Shown: one piece after another, positions 52,080 through 61,161 of the stretch | Position numbering within the stretch: the stretch's first letter is position 1 | Layout: each line of letters starts with the position of its first letter | Assembly (NCBI GenBank): GCA_014763715.1 | Contig: JACXUV010000001.1 | Span: 1 to 64,000, forward strand | DNA length: 64,000 bases | Reading direction: 5' to 3' | From: Rhodobacterales bacterium | GTDB lineage: Bacteria > Pseudomonadota > Alphaproteobacteria > Caulobacterales > Hyphomonadaceae | Translations under genes and position numbers: made by a program | Notes under the pieces: model-generated | Databases searched by the model: none | What the model was told of the DNA's origin: nothing | The model's input: only the letters and a program-made list of their open reading frames with translations

Positions 52080-53213
52080 CTAAGGGGTCGTTCGCGGCCC
52101 GTGTCGTGTTGTGATCAGCGTGTGTGTCTTGTGCACCGGTGGAAGCTGGTGGATGACAATCAGTTCGAGGCAGTCCGGGAGCGGCGTATCACTGTCGCGC
52201 AAACGCGAGATCAGCTGTGTCCAGGTTTCATCATCGGCTTTGGACAAAAACGTCCGGATCATCCGGGAGAGAAGCGCAGTTGCACTGTTCCCATCACCGG
52301 AAGCAGCAAGATCGAGCCGCTCCCGGACGGCGGCGCCAAGCGCCTCATATGCTTGTTCAACATCCTTCAGAGCTTGCCCCAGGAGTCCGTCAGCTTTCTT
52401 GACATTCCCGGTTCCATCAGAAAGCCCCCCTGTTTCCGTCAGGCAAAGGCCCGGGCGTTCAGAAGAGGCAGCGAGCTGGCGATCGACATAAACGGCGGCC
52501 GCTCTTGTCCAGGCCCGCGCTTCCAGCTGCATCGCAATATGCGGACGCACATAGTCGAACGGCAGGCGTTCGCCATCAGACCGATGGTCCAGCCGCAAGA
52601 TATGCCAGCCATGTTCGCTGAGCACAGGTTCCGGGCAAATTGCACCTGTATCCATGTCATTGAGCACGGACCAGATGGACGGCAGCACATCACCCGGGCG
52701 GAGCTGGCCAAGACTACCGCCTTCCGCCGCCGACGGACATGCTGACTTGTTCACTGCCAGTCTCGCAAACCCGGACGGATCTGCCTCAAGGTCTGAAATC
52801 AGCTTCCGCGCCTCTTGCTGCGCAATTTGCACGGCCGCGGAGCTGGCTTCTGCGGGCGCAATCAGAATATGCGATGCTTCAAGGAGCGGCGGTGAACGAA
52901 ATCCCTCGGGATTTCCGTCGTACACAGCGCGAACGGCTTCGTCGGTGGGTGGCTCAGCATCGACTTCCTCACTGAGGACGGTCCGTATCAATGCTTCATC
53001 GCAAGTTTCCTCCTGCCCATCGGAATTTTTTTCCGGCACAGCCTCAAGACCAAGCGCCCGGCCTCGAGCGAGCAGCACGGCCTTGGCGGCAAGTGCCCGC
53101 CCCGCCAGAGCGCGTGCTTCTGCCAAACTCGGCGCCAGATGGTTCTGAAGCTCGGACGCCAGAAGGCTCTCGGGGACTTCGACACCGTGGAAAACTGCCA
53201 CTGCCATACTCAT
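52080..53213 (-). CDS. Parvulin-type peptidyl-prolyl isomerase (NifM-like)
   Basis: A 377-residue protein. The N-terminal 130 residues are helical and acidic as in NifM/SurA-like chaperones. A rotamase domain follows at about 110-215: ASHILIAPAEASSAAVQIAQ, ACPSAAEGGSLGQLRPGDVL and EHGWHILRLDHR. There is no signal peptide, so it acts in the cytoplasm. The start overlaps the narI stop (ATGA). PPIases of this type recur in nitrate-reductase operons of alpha- and betaproteobacteria and are thought to help NarG/NarH fold. The C-terminal 150 residues are without a known domain. Confidence 0.85.
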   Translation of the reverse strand: MSMAVAVFHGVEVPESLLASELQNHLAPSLAEARALAGRALAAKAVLLARGRALGLEAVPEKNSDGQEETCDEALIRTVLSEEVDAEPPTDEAVRAVYDGNPEGFRSPPLLEASHILIAPAEASSAAVQIAQQEARKLISDLEADPSGFARLAVNKSACPSAAEGGSLGQLRPGDVLPSIWSVLNDMDTGAICPEPVLSEHGWHILRLDHRSDGERLPFDYVRPHIAMQLEARAWTRAAAVYVDRQLAASSERPGLCLTETGGLSDGTGNVKKADGLLGQALKDVEQAYEALGAAVRERLDLAASGDGNSATALLSRMIRTFLSKADDETWTQLISRLRDSDTPLPDCLELIVIHQLPPVHKTHTLITTRHGPRTTP

Positions 53214-53980
53214 GACACCCTCCGCGCCGCAACGTCTGCTGCCCGGGCCTTGTCCGCCTTGATATCGCGGCGTGTGCGAACCAATTGCCACCCGCGCCGC
53301 CCAAGATACCAGACAGGAGCAGAAAGCATGTGAACCAGACGTGTGAACGGGAACACCAGAAAGATGGTCAGTCCGACAATCAAATGCGCTTTGAATACCC
53401 AATGCACACCCGAAATATAGTCCGCTGAACCCGGCTGGAAAGTGAATATGCCTTGCGCCCAACTCATGAACTTGACCATCTCCGAGCCATCGAGATGCTG
53501 CGCCGACAGCGGGATCGTGGACAAGCCGAGCGTGAGTTGCACAGTCAGGAGGGTCAGGATCGCCGTGTCGCCAAAACTGGATGTCGCGCGGATCCGAGGG
53601 TCAAAAAGACGCCGGTGCAGAAGGATCAGTGCACCGATAATGGCAAAACCACCCGCAACGCCACCCGCTACCATTGCAAGAATCTGCTTGGCACCATGAC
53701 TGATACCGAGTGCATCGAAGACTGCAATCGGCGTCAGGAGGCCGACTAAGTGTCCCCCGAATATAACCAGCACACCAACATGGAAAAGCACAGAACCCGT
53801 CACCAGCTGCCTGCGGCGCAGAAGCTGCGACGATCCCGAACGCCAGGTGTAAGGTTCACGATCGAAACGGAGTACTGACCCGATAGCCAGCACAGCAAGC
53901 GCGATATAGGGGTAATAGCCAAACATGGCCTGGTCGAACCAGCCGGCGCTGGCAATTGTACTCACATGTTCCTGAGCCAT
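53210..53980 (-). CDS. narI: Respiratory nitrate reductase, gamma subunit
   Basis: A 256-residue membrane cytochrome b with five helices that passes quinol electrons to NarH. Haem-ligand histidines are in LFHVGVLVIFGGHLVGLL and SGVHWVFKAHLIVGLTIF, and the basic end RLVHMLSAPVWYLGRRGWQLV is typical. The N-terminus starts MAQEHVSTIASAGWFDQAMF rather than deep in the membrane. AAAGGAGG precedes the ATG. It is separated from narJ by an outer-membrane protein gene, which is not the usual order. Confidence 0.95.
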   Translation of the reverse strand: MAQEHVSTIASAGWFDQAMFGYYPYIALAVLAIGSVLRFDREPYTWRSGSSQLLRRRQLVTGSVLFHVGVLVIFGGHLVGLLTPIAVFDALGISHGAKQILAMVAGGVAGGFAIIGALILLHRRLFDPRIRATSSFGDTAILTLLTVQLTLGLSTIPLSAQHLDGSEMVKFMSWAQGIFTFQPGSADYISGVHWVFKAHLIVGLTIFLVFPFTRLVHMLSAPVWYLGRRGWQLVRTRRDIKADKARAADVAARRVS

Positions 53981-54005
53981 GACTGGCCTCCTTTACTTTG
54001 GGTGG

Positions 54006-55205
54006 CTAGAAGCGCGTTTCCAGCGCCACCCAGAATTTTGTCCTGTCCGCAGGGCCATTGTCTGAGCCACTGAAAACAGCTCCTTTGGCTTCAAAAGTGA
54101 GCCAGTCTTTGACCGGTATACGGAAGACCGCATCGAACTCCGATCCATAGGACAGGTCGCCATTGTCGCTGTCGAAATCATGGTAAAAGACTGCCCAGCT
54201 GGCTGGCTTGGCTCCATCGACCAGATCGAGCCCACCACCTTTCAGCCCCAGGCTCGAATCGCGAACGCCTGTGGCAGGCGTATTGAGAAATACATCCGCC
54301 CACCCTTGAAAGGCATGCAAGGTGGCCAGCGGGGTTGCGAACCCTCGTCCTCCGGCGCCTTCAAGGATTTCGACGCCGCCAACGAGCGTGAGGTCGCCTC
54401 TTGCGAAACTCGCGCCATAGGCTTGATAACCAAGATCCTGCCCAGGGCCTCTTCCATTATATTCGCTCTGCTGCGCAAACCTGGCATTCAGACCGAACCT
54501 GCCCACCTCCAGTTTCCAGGAGTCGGACCAGCCAAGTGCCAGCGTCTGTCCGGAGGCAGCGGCGGATTCATCGAAATCGAGAAACAACCCGGTCAGCACA
54601 AAGTCGCCGATTGCGGTCGCACCGCTGGCATGCACAATATGGGAATCGCTTTCGAACTCCCCCGCAGGGCTCTCGTCGCCAAAAATGCGCTGCACCTTGT
54701 CGATATATACATAGTCCAGACTGACATTCCGGAAGCCGGAAAAACCAAACCGGACAGCATCGAAGGTCTGCTCATTCTGGCGGAAGCCGACATTGCCGAC
54801 AAAACGGGCATCATCGAAAATGATCCTTTGGCGGCCAAGCGTGGCATTCGCTTCCTCGCCTTTCCAGCTGATCTGCAAACGGTTCAGTTCGAATGCTTCA
54901 GGATCTGCGATCACCGCCTTTCCAGGTACCGTGTCCACCGTATCGGAAAAATCACTGGTTAAATGCCCAACGGCTTCGCCTTCGATCAGCGCACCCCAGC
55001 CATTGGTGAACTTCGCATCAAGCCCGAACCGACCTGCAAGGGTCAGCGCCAGCGTGCTGTCGAGACCATCCTGGTCGACCTCTTCAGCACGAAGCCGGAG
55101 ATCCAGAAACGGTTTGACGTTGTGCCCGGTCTCCTGCGCCTGCGCTGGATCAACCAGCATAAGCATAGCCAGCGCGGGAAGTCCGGCTGAGAGAACGCGT
55201 GTCAT
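54006..55205 (-). CDS. Outer-membrane beta-barrel (alginate-export/OprB-like porin)
   Basis: A 399-residue protein with a signal peptide (LSAGLPALAMLMLVDPAQAQ). The mature part alternates polar and aromatic residues in about 16-18 strands (KPFLDLRLRAEEVDQ, RQRIIFDDARFVGNVGFRQN, LTFEAKGAVFSG) and ends in the barrel signature KFWVALETRF. It fits the alginate-export porin family, in which members allow passage of anionic solutes. The start overlaps the narJ stop (ATGA), and 25 bases separate it from narI, so it is embedded in the nar operon. It may let nitrate or nitrite through the outer membrane; that is inference. Confidence 0.85.
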   Translation of the reverse strand: MTRVLSAGLPALAMLMLVDPAQAQETGHNVKPFLDLRLRAEEVDQDGLDSTLALTLAGRFGLDAKFTNGWGALIEGEAVGHLTSDFSDTVDTVPGKAVIADPEAFELNRLQISWKGEEANATLGRQRIIFDDARFVGNVGFRQNEQTFDAVRFGFSGFRNVSLDYVYIDKVQRIFGDESPAGEFESDSHIVHASGATAIGDFVLTGLFLDFDESAAASGQTLALGWSDSWKLEVGRFGLNARFAQQSEYNGRGPGQDLGYQAYGASFARGDLTLVGGVEILEGAGGRGFATPLATLHAFQGWADVFLNTPATGVRDSSLGLKGGGLDLVDGAKPASWAVFYHDFDSDNGDLSYGSEFDAVFRIPVKDWLTFEAKGAVFSGSDNGPADRTKFWVALETRF

Positions 55206-55885
55206 TGCCTGGTTCCCTGCATTGTGTTGAGCATGGCCTGCGCCTTTGGGCAGCCATCCTTTTCCGGCCCAGGACCAAAGGTTACAGCTTCTTCCTCCCA
55301 GGCCTTGTCCAATGCTTCCAAATCGCTGGGGTCATCGTCCTTGATCGCAAGCAGACTCTCCACAGCAGCCTGATCCGCCGGGCGGTCTGATATCGCCAGC
55401 AAGGCCCCGAAAACGGCCCGGTAGGGACTGCGCCGCGTCTTGAGACGTTCGGCGATCGCCTCGAGAACATGTGCGGCTTCACCAATAAGCGAGGCAGCAC
55501 CTGGTTCGGGCAGTATCGAGAGAAACTCGAGGAATACCGGAAGATAGTCCGGCAGGTCGCTGACCTCCATTTCCAGGCCATGCGTCCGGTACAGCTCGAC
55601 CAGTCCGACCATGGCCGGCCCGCGTTCACGGCTTTCGCCATGGACGTGCTCATACAGATGCAACGATACGCTCCGTGTTCTGTCGAACAAGTCCACATAG
55701 GCCGCCTGGACGGTGTACAGATCATGGCTGGTTATATGTTCAGCCAGCTTTCCGAGTGAATTTACGATACGTTCCGGCACGAGGCCTTCCTGCCGCACCA
55801 CATCTACGCACAGTCTTGCCTCAGCCTGGAGCTGTTCCTCCGGATAAGACAGGAGACGAGAGAGTGCTCGGTAAGTCTTTGCCAT
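55202..55885 (-). CDS. narJ: Nitrate reductase molybdenum-cofactor assembly chaperone
   Basis: A 227-residue all-helical protein of the NarJ/TorD family. It helps insert the Mo cofactor and the FS0 cluster into apo-NarG and is not in the final enzyme. Landmarks are LSRLLSYPEEQL, AAYVDLFDRTRSVSLHLYEH and the DLPDYLPVFLEFLSILP segment. It follows narH by three bases, and its stop overlaps the porin start. The ATG at 55885 gives the normal N-terminus. No regulatory feature of its own. Confidence 0.95.
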   Translation of the reverse strand: MAKTYRALSRLLSYPEEQLQAEARLCVDVVRQEGLVPERIVNSLGKLAEHITSHDLYTVQAAYVDLFDRTRSVSLHLYEHVHGESRERGPAMVGLVELYRTHGLEMEVSDLPDYLPVFLEFLSILPEPGAASLIGEAAHVLEAIAERLKTRRSPYRAVFGALLAISDRPADQAAVESLLAIKDDDPSDLEALDKAWEEEAVTFGPGPEKDGCPKAQAMLNTMQGTRQ

Positions 55886-55888
55886 TGG

Positions 55889-57418
55889 TCAGATCTCCAT
55901 GGGTGTCTTGGTTTTTGCCCGCGGGCGCTTGTCCTTGCCGAACAAGCCCAGTTCTGTCCGCCCGCCTGAACAATCGTTCCCGAATGTGAAACCGCATCCC
56001 CCCCGAAGACCGTAGGCGTCCTCACTGGTTTCGCGGTGAGTCGTCGGGATTACGAACCGATCCTCATAGTTGGCGATTGCCATATAGCGGTACATCTCGT
56101 CGACCTGAGCCGCACTTAACCCAACGCGTTCTGCCGTCGGGTGGTCGACGACACCCTCAACCGACTTGGCGCGCATGTATTTACGCATCGCCATCATGCG
56201 CTCGAGCGCAGCGACGATGGGTTCTTCCTTGCCTGCCGTCAGAAGGTTCGCGAGGTAACGCACCGGGATCCGCATTGATGAGACCTCCGGCATGTCTGCG
56301 TCGCTTTCCAGTGCCCCGGCGGCAAGCGCCGACTGGATCGGCGACAGCGGCGGGACATACCAGACCATCGGCAATGTGCGATATTCAGGATGGAGCGGAA
56401 AGGCGACCTTCCACTCCATCGCCATCTTGTAGACCGGACTTTGCTGCGCGGCTCTGAGCCAGGCCTCCGGAACACCATCAGCGCGGGCCTGTTCGATGAC
56501 TTTGGGGTCGTTGGGATCCAGGAAGACGTCAAGTTGAGCCTGGTACAGGTCCTGCTCATCCGGCGTACTGGCAGCGGCCTCGATCCTGTCTGCATCATAG
56601 AGCAGCACACCCAGATAACGGATTCGCCCGACACATGTTTCCGAACACACGGTTGGCTGGCCGACTTCCATACGCGGATAGCAGAAGGTGCACTTCTCCG
56701 ATTTGCCGCTCTCCCAATTGTAATAGACCTTCTTGTAGGGACACGCTGAAACACACATCCGCCAGCCGCGGCACTTGTCCTGGTCGATCAGGACAATGCC
56801 GTCTTCCTCGCGCTTGTAGATTGCCCCCGAGGGGCAAGCCGCAACACAGGTCGGATTGAGGCAGTGCTCGCACAGACGCGGCAGGTACATCATGAAGGAT
56901 TCTTCAAAGGCGCCGTAAATCGCCTTTTCTACACCTTCGAAATTGTAATCCTGGCTTCGCTTTTCGAACTCGCCACCAAGAATTTCCTCCCAGTTCGGTC
57001 CCCACTTGATCTTCTCCATGCGCTCGCCGGAGATCTTCGAACGCGGCCGCGCTGTCGGAAACGCCTTCATTTCCGGCGCGGTCTGGAGATGAGCATAATC
57101 GAAGTCGAACGGTTCGTAATAATCGTCAATCTCCGGCAAGTCCGGGTTGGCGAAGATCTTGGCAAGGATCCGCCACTTCGCTCCCATTCTGGGCTCGATC
57201 CGGCCATTCTTCTTGCGCCGCCACCCCCCGTTCCATCGCTTCTGGTTCTCCCAGTCTTTGGGGAAGCCGATGCCAGGCTTGGTCTCGACATTATTGAACC
57301 AGGCGTATTCAACACCTTCCCGGCTGGTCCAGACATTCTTGCAAGTCACCGAGCAGGTGTGGCACCCGATGCATTTGTCCAGATTGAGGACCATCCCTAT
57401 CTGTGCACGGATTTTCAT
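55889..57418 (-). CDS. narH: Respiratory nitrate reductase, beta subunit
   Basis: A 509-residue iron-sulfur protein relaying electrons from NarI to NarG. Four cysteine groups are present: CIGCHTCSVTCKN, CEHCLNPTCVAACPSGAI, CRGWRMCVSACPYK and CTFC...CSETCVGRIRYLG. Trp in CRGW replaces a Cys, as in all NarH proteins, giving a 3Fe-4S cluster there. The start overlaps narG's stop (ATGA). Length and order are standard. Located on the cytoplasmic side of the membrane in the NarGHI complex. Confidence 0.97.
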   Translation of the reverse strand: MKIRAQIGMVLNLDKCIGCHTCSVTCKNVWTSREGVEYAWFNNVETKPGIGFPKDWENQKRWNGGWRRKKNGRIEPRMGAKWRILAKIFANPDLPEIDDYYEPFDFDYAHLQTAPEMKAFPTARPRSKISGERMEKIKWGPNWEEILGGEFEKRSQDYNFEGVEKAIYGAFEESFMMYLPRLCEHCLNPTCVAACPSGAIYKREEDGIVLIDQDKCRGWRMCVSACPYKKVYYNWESGKSEKCTFCYPRMEVGQPTVCSETCVGRIRYLGVLLYDADRIEAAASTPDEQDLYQAQLDVFLDPNDPKVIEQARADGVPEAWLRAAQQSPVYKMAMEWKVAFPLHPEYRTLPMVWYVPPLSPIQSALAAGALESDADMPEVSSMRIPVRYLANLLTAGKEEPIVAALERMMAMRKYMRAKSVEGVVDHPTAERVGLSAAQVDEMYRYMAIANYEDRFVIPTTHRETSEDAYGLRGGCGFTFGNDCSGGRTELGLFGKDKRPRAKTKTPMEI

Positions 57419-60400
57419 TTTGAACCCTCCAGTTGAGCAGCAGGTGCGTCCAGCCAGTCGACATTGTTCATCTTCCGGAGGATGATGAATTCGTCTCGGT
57501 TAGACCCGACGGTGCCGTAATAATTGAAGCCATACGAAAGCTGGGCATAGCCGCCGATCATATGGGTCGGCTTGAGGATCGCTCGGGTGACAGAATTGTG
57601 GATACCGCCCCGCTTGCCGGTGATCTCGGATCCTGGTGTGTTCACGATCTTCTCCTGTGCGTGATACATGAACATGGTCCCTTCACGGATCCGTTGGGAG
57701 ACGACCGCCCGAGCAGTCAACGCCCCGTTCACGTTGAAGACCTCGACCCAGTCATTGTCGACAATCCCAGCTCGCTTGGCATCAACCTCTGACACCCATA
57801 CGACCGGTCCGCCGCGATTGAGCGTCAGCATCAGGAGGTTGTCGGTATAGGTCGAGTGGATGCCCCACTTCTGGTGCGGCGTTATGAAATTGAGCGTGAT
57901 TTCGGGGTTGCCATTCGGTTTGGCTCCCTTGACATGCAGTGTCTTCAGGTCAACCGGCGGTTTGTAGACGACCAATGACTCGCCGAACGCCCGCATCCAG
58001 TCGTGGTCCTGATATAGCTGCTGGCGCCCAGTTAGCGTACGCCACGGAATCAGTTCGTGGACGTTGGTGTATCCCGCATTGTAGCTGACATGCTCGCTCT
58101 CGATGCCGGACCAGATCGGCGAAGTGATGATCTTGCGCGGTTGCGCGACAATATCACGAAAGCGGATTTTTTCGTCTTCCTTAGGACGGGCAAGATGGGT
58201 GTGTTCACGCCCGGTTTGATGTTCCAGCGCCTCCCAGGCCTTGACGGCAACTTCACCATTGGTCTCTGGCGCCAGCATCAGGATCGTTTCACACGCATCA
58301 ATATCAGTTTCGATTTTCGGGCGGCCTTTCGCCGCTGTCTCATCGAGCACTTTTCCATTGAGCGAAGAGAGCTTCTCAACCTCATGCTCGGTATTCCACC
58401 CCAGCCCTTTGCCGCCATTGCCGAGCGTGTCCATGAGCGGACCTAGCGAGGTGAACTTCGCATAAATCTGGGAATAATCACGCGTGACCGGCACAACGGA
58501 CGGCATGGTCTTGCCCGGCACCGGATCACACTCGCCCTTGTACCAGTCCTTCACGCCATGCGTTTGCGCCATCTCGCCAGCGCTGTCATGCTGGATGGGG
58601 CTGAGAACGACATCCGTTTCCACGCCCAGGACTTCAGGGGCGACTTCAGAGAATGTTTTCGCAATACCCTTGAAAATGTCCCAATCCGTGCGGCTCTCCC
58701 AAGCCGGATCCACCGCAGCTCCCAGAGGATGAATAAATGGGTGCATATCGGACGTGTTAAGATCATTCTTTTCGTACCAGGTAGCGGTCGGCAACACGAT
58801 ATCGGAGTAAACCGCCGTCGTGGACATGCGGAAATCGATGCAGACGAGCAGGTCAAGCTTTCCCTGGGGAGCTTCGTTACGCCATGTCACATCCCGCGGC
58901 TTGTCCTGGCCCATTTCTCCAAGGTCCTTGCCTTGAACGCCATGATCGGTTCCCAGCAGGTGCTTCAGGAAGTATTCGTGCCCCTTGCCGGAAGACCCGA
59001 GCAGGTTGGAGCGCCAGACAAACATGTTGCGGGGCCAGTTATGGGGATCGTCGGGGTCCATGCAGGACATTTCCAGCTCGCCGGATTTCAGCGCCGTTGC
59101 GACATAGTCTTTCGGCTCCTGTCCTGCAGCTTTGGCGCGCGCAGCCACTTCAAGCGGGTTGGTCTTCAGTGCCGGAGCCGATGGCAGCCAACCCATGCGC
59201 TCAGCCTTAGCGTTGTAGTCGATGAAGCTGCCGGCCCAGTCGCCTGCTTCGGCGGTCGGTGACAGGATCTCGCCGACCGGGACAGTCTCGTAACGCCATT
59301 GGTCTGTGTGCGCATAGAAGAAAGACGTGGAGTTTTGCTGTCTCGGTGGCCGGACCCAGTCTGTTGCAAAGGCCAGAGGCGCCCATCCGGTCTGCGGACG
59401 AAGCTTTTCCTGTCCGACATAATGGGACCAGCCGCCGCCGGATTGTCCAATGCAGCCGCAAAGGATGAGCATGTTCATCACGGCGCGGTAGTTCATGTCC
59501 ATATGGTACCAGTGGTTCATGCCGGCACCGATAATTACCATGGACTTGCCATTCGTTTTCTCGGCATTGGTGGCAAATCCCCGCGCCGTTGCGATGATAT
59601 TGTCACGCGGGACCGAGGTGATGGCTTCTGCCCAGGCCGGCGTGTAGGGCGTCATGTCATCATAGGAACTGGCAAGATGTTCGCCGCCATACCCCTGATC
59701 CACGCCATAATTGGCCATGAGCAGGTCATAGACACAGGCAACCAGCGTTTCGGTGCCGTCCGCCAGTTTCATTTTCCTGACCGGTACATTCCGGATCAGC
59801 ACATCCGGATGGTCGGTGGTGGCAAAACCATTGGAGGCCGTATTGGCAAAATAAGGGAAGCGGACCCTTGCCACCTCGTCTTCGGCGCCTTTCAGGCCCA
59901 GCCGGAGTTTCGTCTCGGCGCCGCCGCTCTCTTTCTCCTCCAGGTTCCACTTTCCCTTGTCGCCCCACCGGAAGCCAATGGAGCCATTCGGCACCACGAC
60001 CTTGCCGGTCGTCTCGTCGATCCCGACCGTCTTCCAATCGGGATTGGCATCTTCGCCGAGGGACCTGTCAAAGTCGGAGGCTCGCAGCAGGCGTTCCGGC
60101 ACGAACCCGTCTTCCTGGGGTACGAGACGGACCAGCAGCGGAAGATCTGTGTACTGGCGCACATAGTCGCGGAAATACGGCACGTCCCTGTCGCGGTGAT
60201 ACTCGGTCAGAATGACATGACCGAAGGCCATGCCGAGGGCAGCATCCGTGCCCTGTTTGGCGGCCAGCCAGAGGTCTGAAAATTTCGAGGCTTCCGAATA
60301 GTCTGGACAGATGACGACCGACTTGACTCCCTTGTAGCGCGCTTCGGTATAGAAATGCGCGTCAGGAGTGCGGGTCTGGGGCACGTTCGATCCCCATAGA

Positions 60401-61149
60401 ATCAGGAAATTCGAATTGTACCAGTCTGCGCTTTCGGCAACATCGGTCTGCTCACCCCATGTCTGCGGGCTCGCTGGCGGCAGATCGCAGTACCAGTCAT
60501 AGAAGGATCCCGTCACTCCCCCAATAAGCTGGAGGTACCGTGCACCCGCTGCGTAGGAGACCATTGACATGGCCGGGATCGGAGAGAAGCCAAACACCCG
60601 GTCCGGTCCCCACTGTTTGACAGTATGGGCGTTGGCCGCAGCAATGATCTCATTAACTTCCTCCCATTTCGCCCGGACGAAACCACCCATGCCACGTTTG
60701 GAAGTATAATCTTCCCGTTTTGCCGGATCATCCTGAATGGATTTCCACGCGGCGACGGGCGTCAGGGTCTTGCGGGCCTTACGCCATGACTTGAGCAGGC
60801 GCGCCCGGATCAGCGGATATTTCACACGATTGGCCGAATAGAGATACCAGCTGTAGCTCGCTCCGCGCGCGCATCCACGCGGTTCGTGGTTGGGAAGATC
60901 GTCGCGGGTCCTCGGATAGTCTGTCTGCTGCGTTTCCCAGGTAACGATCCCGCCTTTGACGTAGATTTTCCATGAACACGAACCCGTGCAGTTCACACCA
61001 TGGGTCGAGCGCACGATCTTGTCATGCCGCCACCGGTTCCTGTACGCCTCCTCCCAGGTCCGGTCCTCATCATTGAGCACCCCATGCTTGTCGGAGAAAG
61101 TCTCTGTTTGACGCCGGAAGAAGGTCAATCTGTCGAGTGTATGGCTCAT
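57415..61149 (-). CDS. narG: Respiratory nitrate reductase, alpha subunit
   Basis: A 1244-residue molybdoenzyme reducing nitrate to nitrite in the cytoplasm with bis-MGD. The FS0 cluster motif is H-x3-C-x3-C (STHGVNCTGSCSW) with the last Cys in EPRGCARG. The Mo-ligand Asp lies in FYDWYCDLPPASPQTWGEQT. Cofactor-binding segments VMNMLILCGCIGQSGGGW and WRSNLLGSSGKGHEYFLKHL are present. No Tat-type signal, as expected for NarG. It follows narK by 12 bases. Normal length. It would need O2-limited expression; see the FNR-like site before narK. Confidence 0.98.
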   Translation of the reverse strand: MSHTLDRLTFFRRQTETFSDKHGVLNDEDRTWEEAYRNRWRHDKIVRSTHGVNCTGSCSWKIYVKGGIVTWETQQTDYPRTRDDLPNHEPRGCARGASYSWYLYSANRVKYPLIRARLLKSWRKARKTLTPVAAWKSIQDDPAKREDYTSKRGMGGFVRAKWEEVNEIIAAANAHTVKQWGPDRVFGFSPIPAMSMVSYAAGARYLQLIGGVTGSFYDWYCDLPPASPQTWGEQTDVAESADWYNSNFLILWGSNVPQTRTPDAHFYTEARYKGVKSVVICPDYSEASKFSDLWLAAKQGTDAALGMAFGHVILTEYHRDRDVPYFRDYVRQYTDLPLLVRLVPQEDGFVPERLLRASDFDRSLGEDANPDWKTVGIDETTGKVVVPNGSIGFRWGDKGKWNLEEKESGGAETKLRLGLKGAEDEVARVRFPYFANTASNGFATTDHPDVLIRNVPVRKMKLADGTETLVACVYDLLMANYGVDQGYGGEHLASSYDDMTPYTPAWAEAITSVPRDNIIATARGFATNAEKTNGKSMVIIGAGMNHWYHMDMNYRAVMNMLILCGCIGQSGGGWSHYVGQEKLRPQTGWAPLAFATDWVRPPRQQNSTSFFYAHTDQWRYETVPVGEILSPTAEAGDWAGSFIDYNAKAERMGWLPSAPALKTNPLEVAARAKAAGQEPKDYVATALKSGELEMSCMDPDDPHNWPRNMFVWRSNLLGSSGKGHEYFLKHLLGTDHGVQGKDLGEMGQDKPRDVTWRNEAPQGKLDLLVCIDFRMSTTAVYSDIVLPTATWYEKNDLNTSDMHPFIHPLGAAVDPAWESRTDWDIFKGIAKTFSEVAPEVLGVETDVVLSPIQHDSAGEMAQTHGVKDWYKGECDPVPGKTMPSVVPVTRDYSQIYAKFTSLGPLMDTLGNGGKGLGWNTEHEVEKLSSLNGKVLDETAAKGRPKIETDIDACETILMLAPETNGEVAVKAWEALEHQTGREHTHLARPKEDEKIRFRDIVAQPRKIITSPIWSGIESEHVSYNAGYTNVHELIPWRTLTGRQQLYQDHDWMRAFGESLVVYKPPVDLKTLHVKGAKPNGNPEITLNFITPHQKWGIHSTYTDNLLMLTLNRGGPVVWVSEVDAKRAGIVDNDWVEVFNVNGALTARAVVSQRIREGTMFMYHAQEKIVNTPGSEITGKRGGIHNSVTRAILKPTHMIGGYAQLSYGFNYYGTVGSNRDEFIILRKMNNVDWLDAPAAQLEGSK

Positions 61150-61161
61150 GGGATAATCCTT

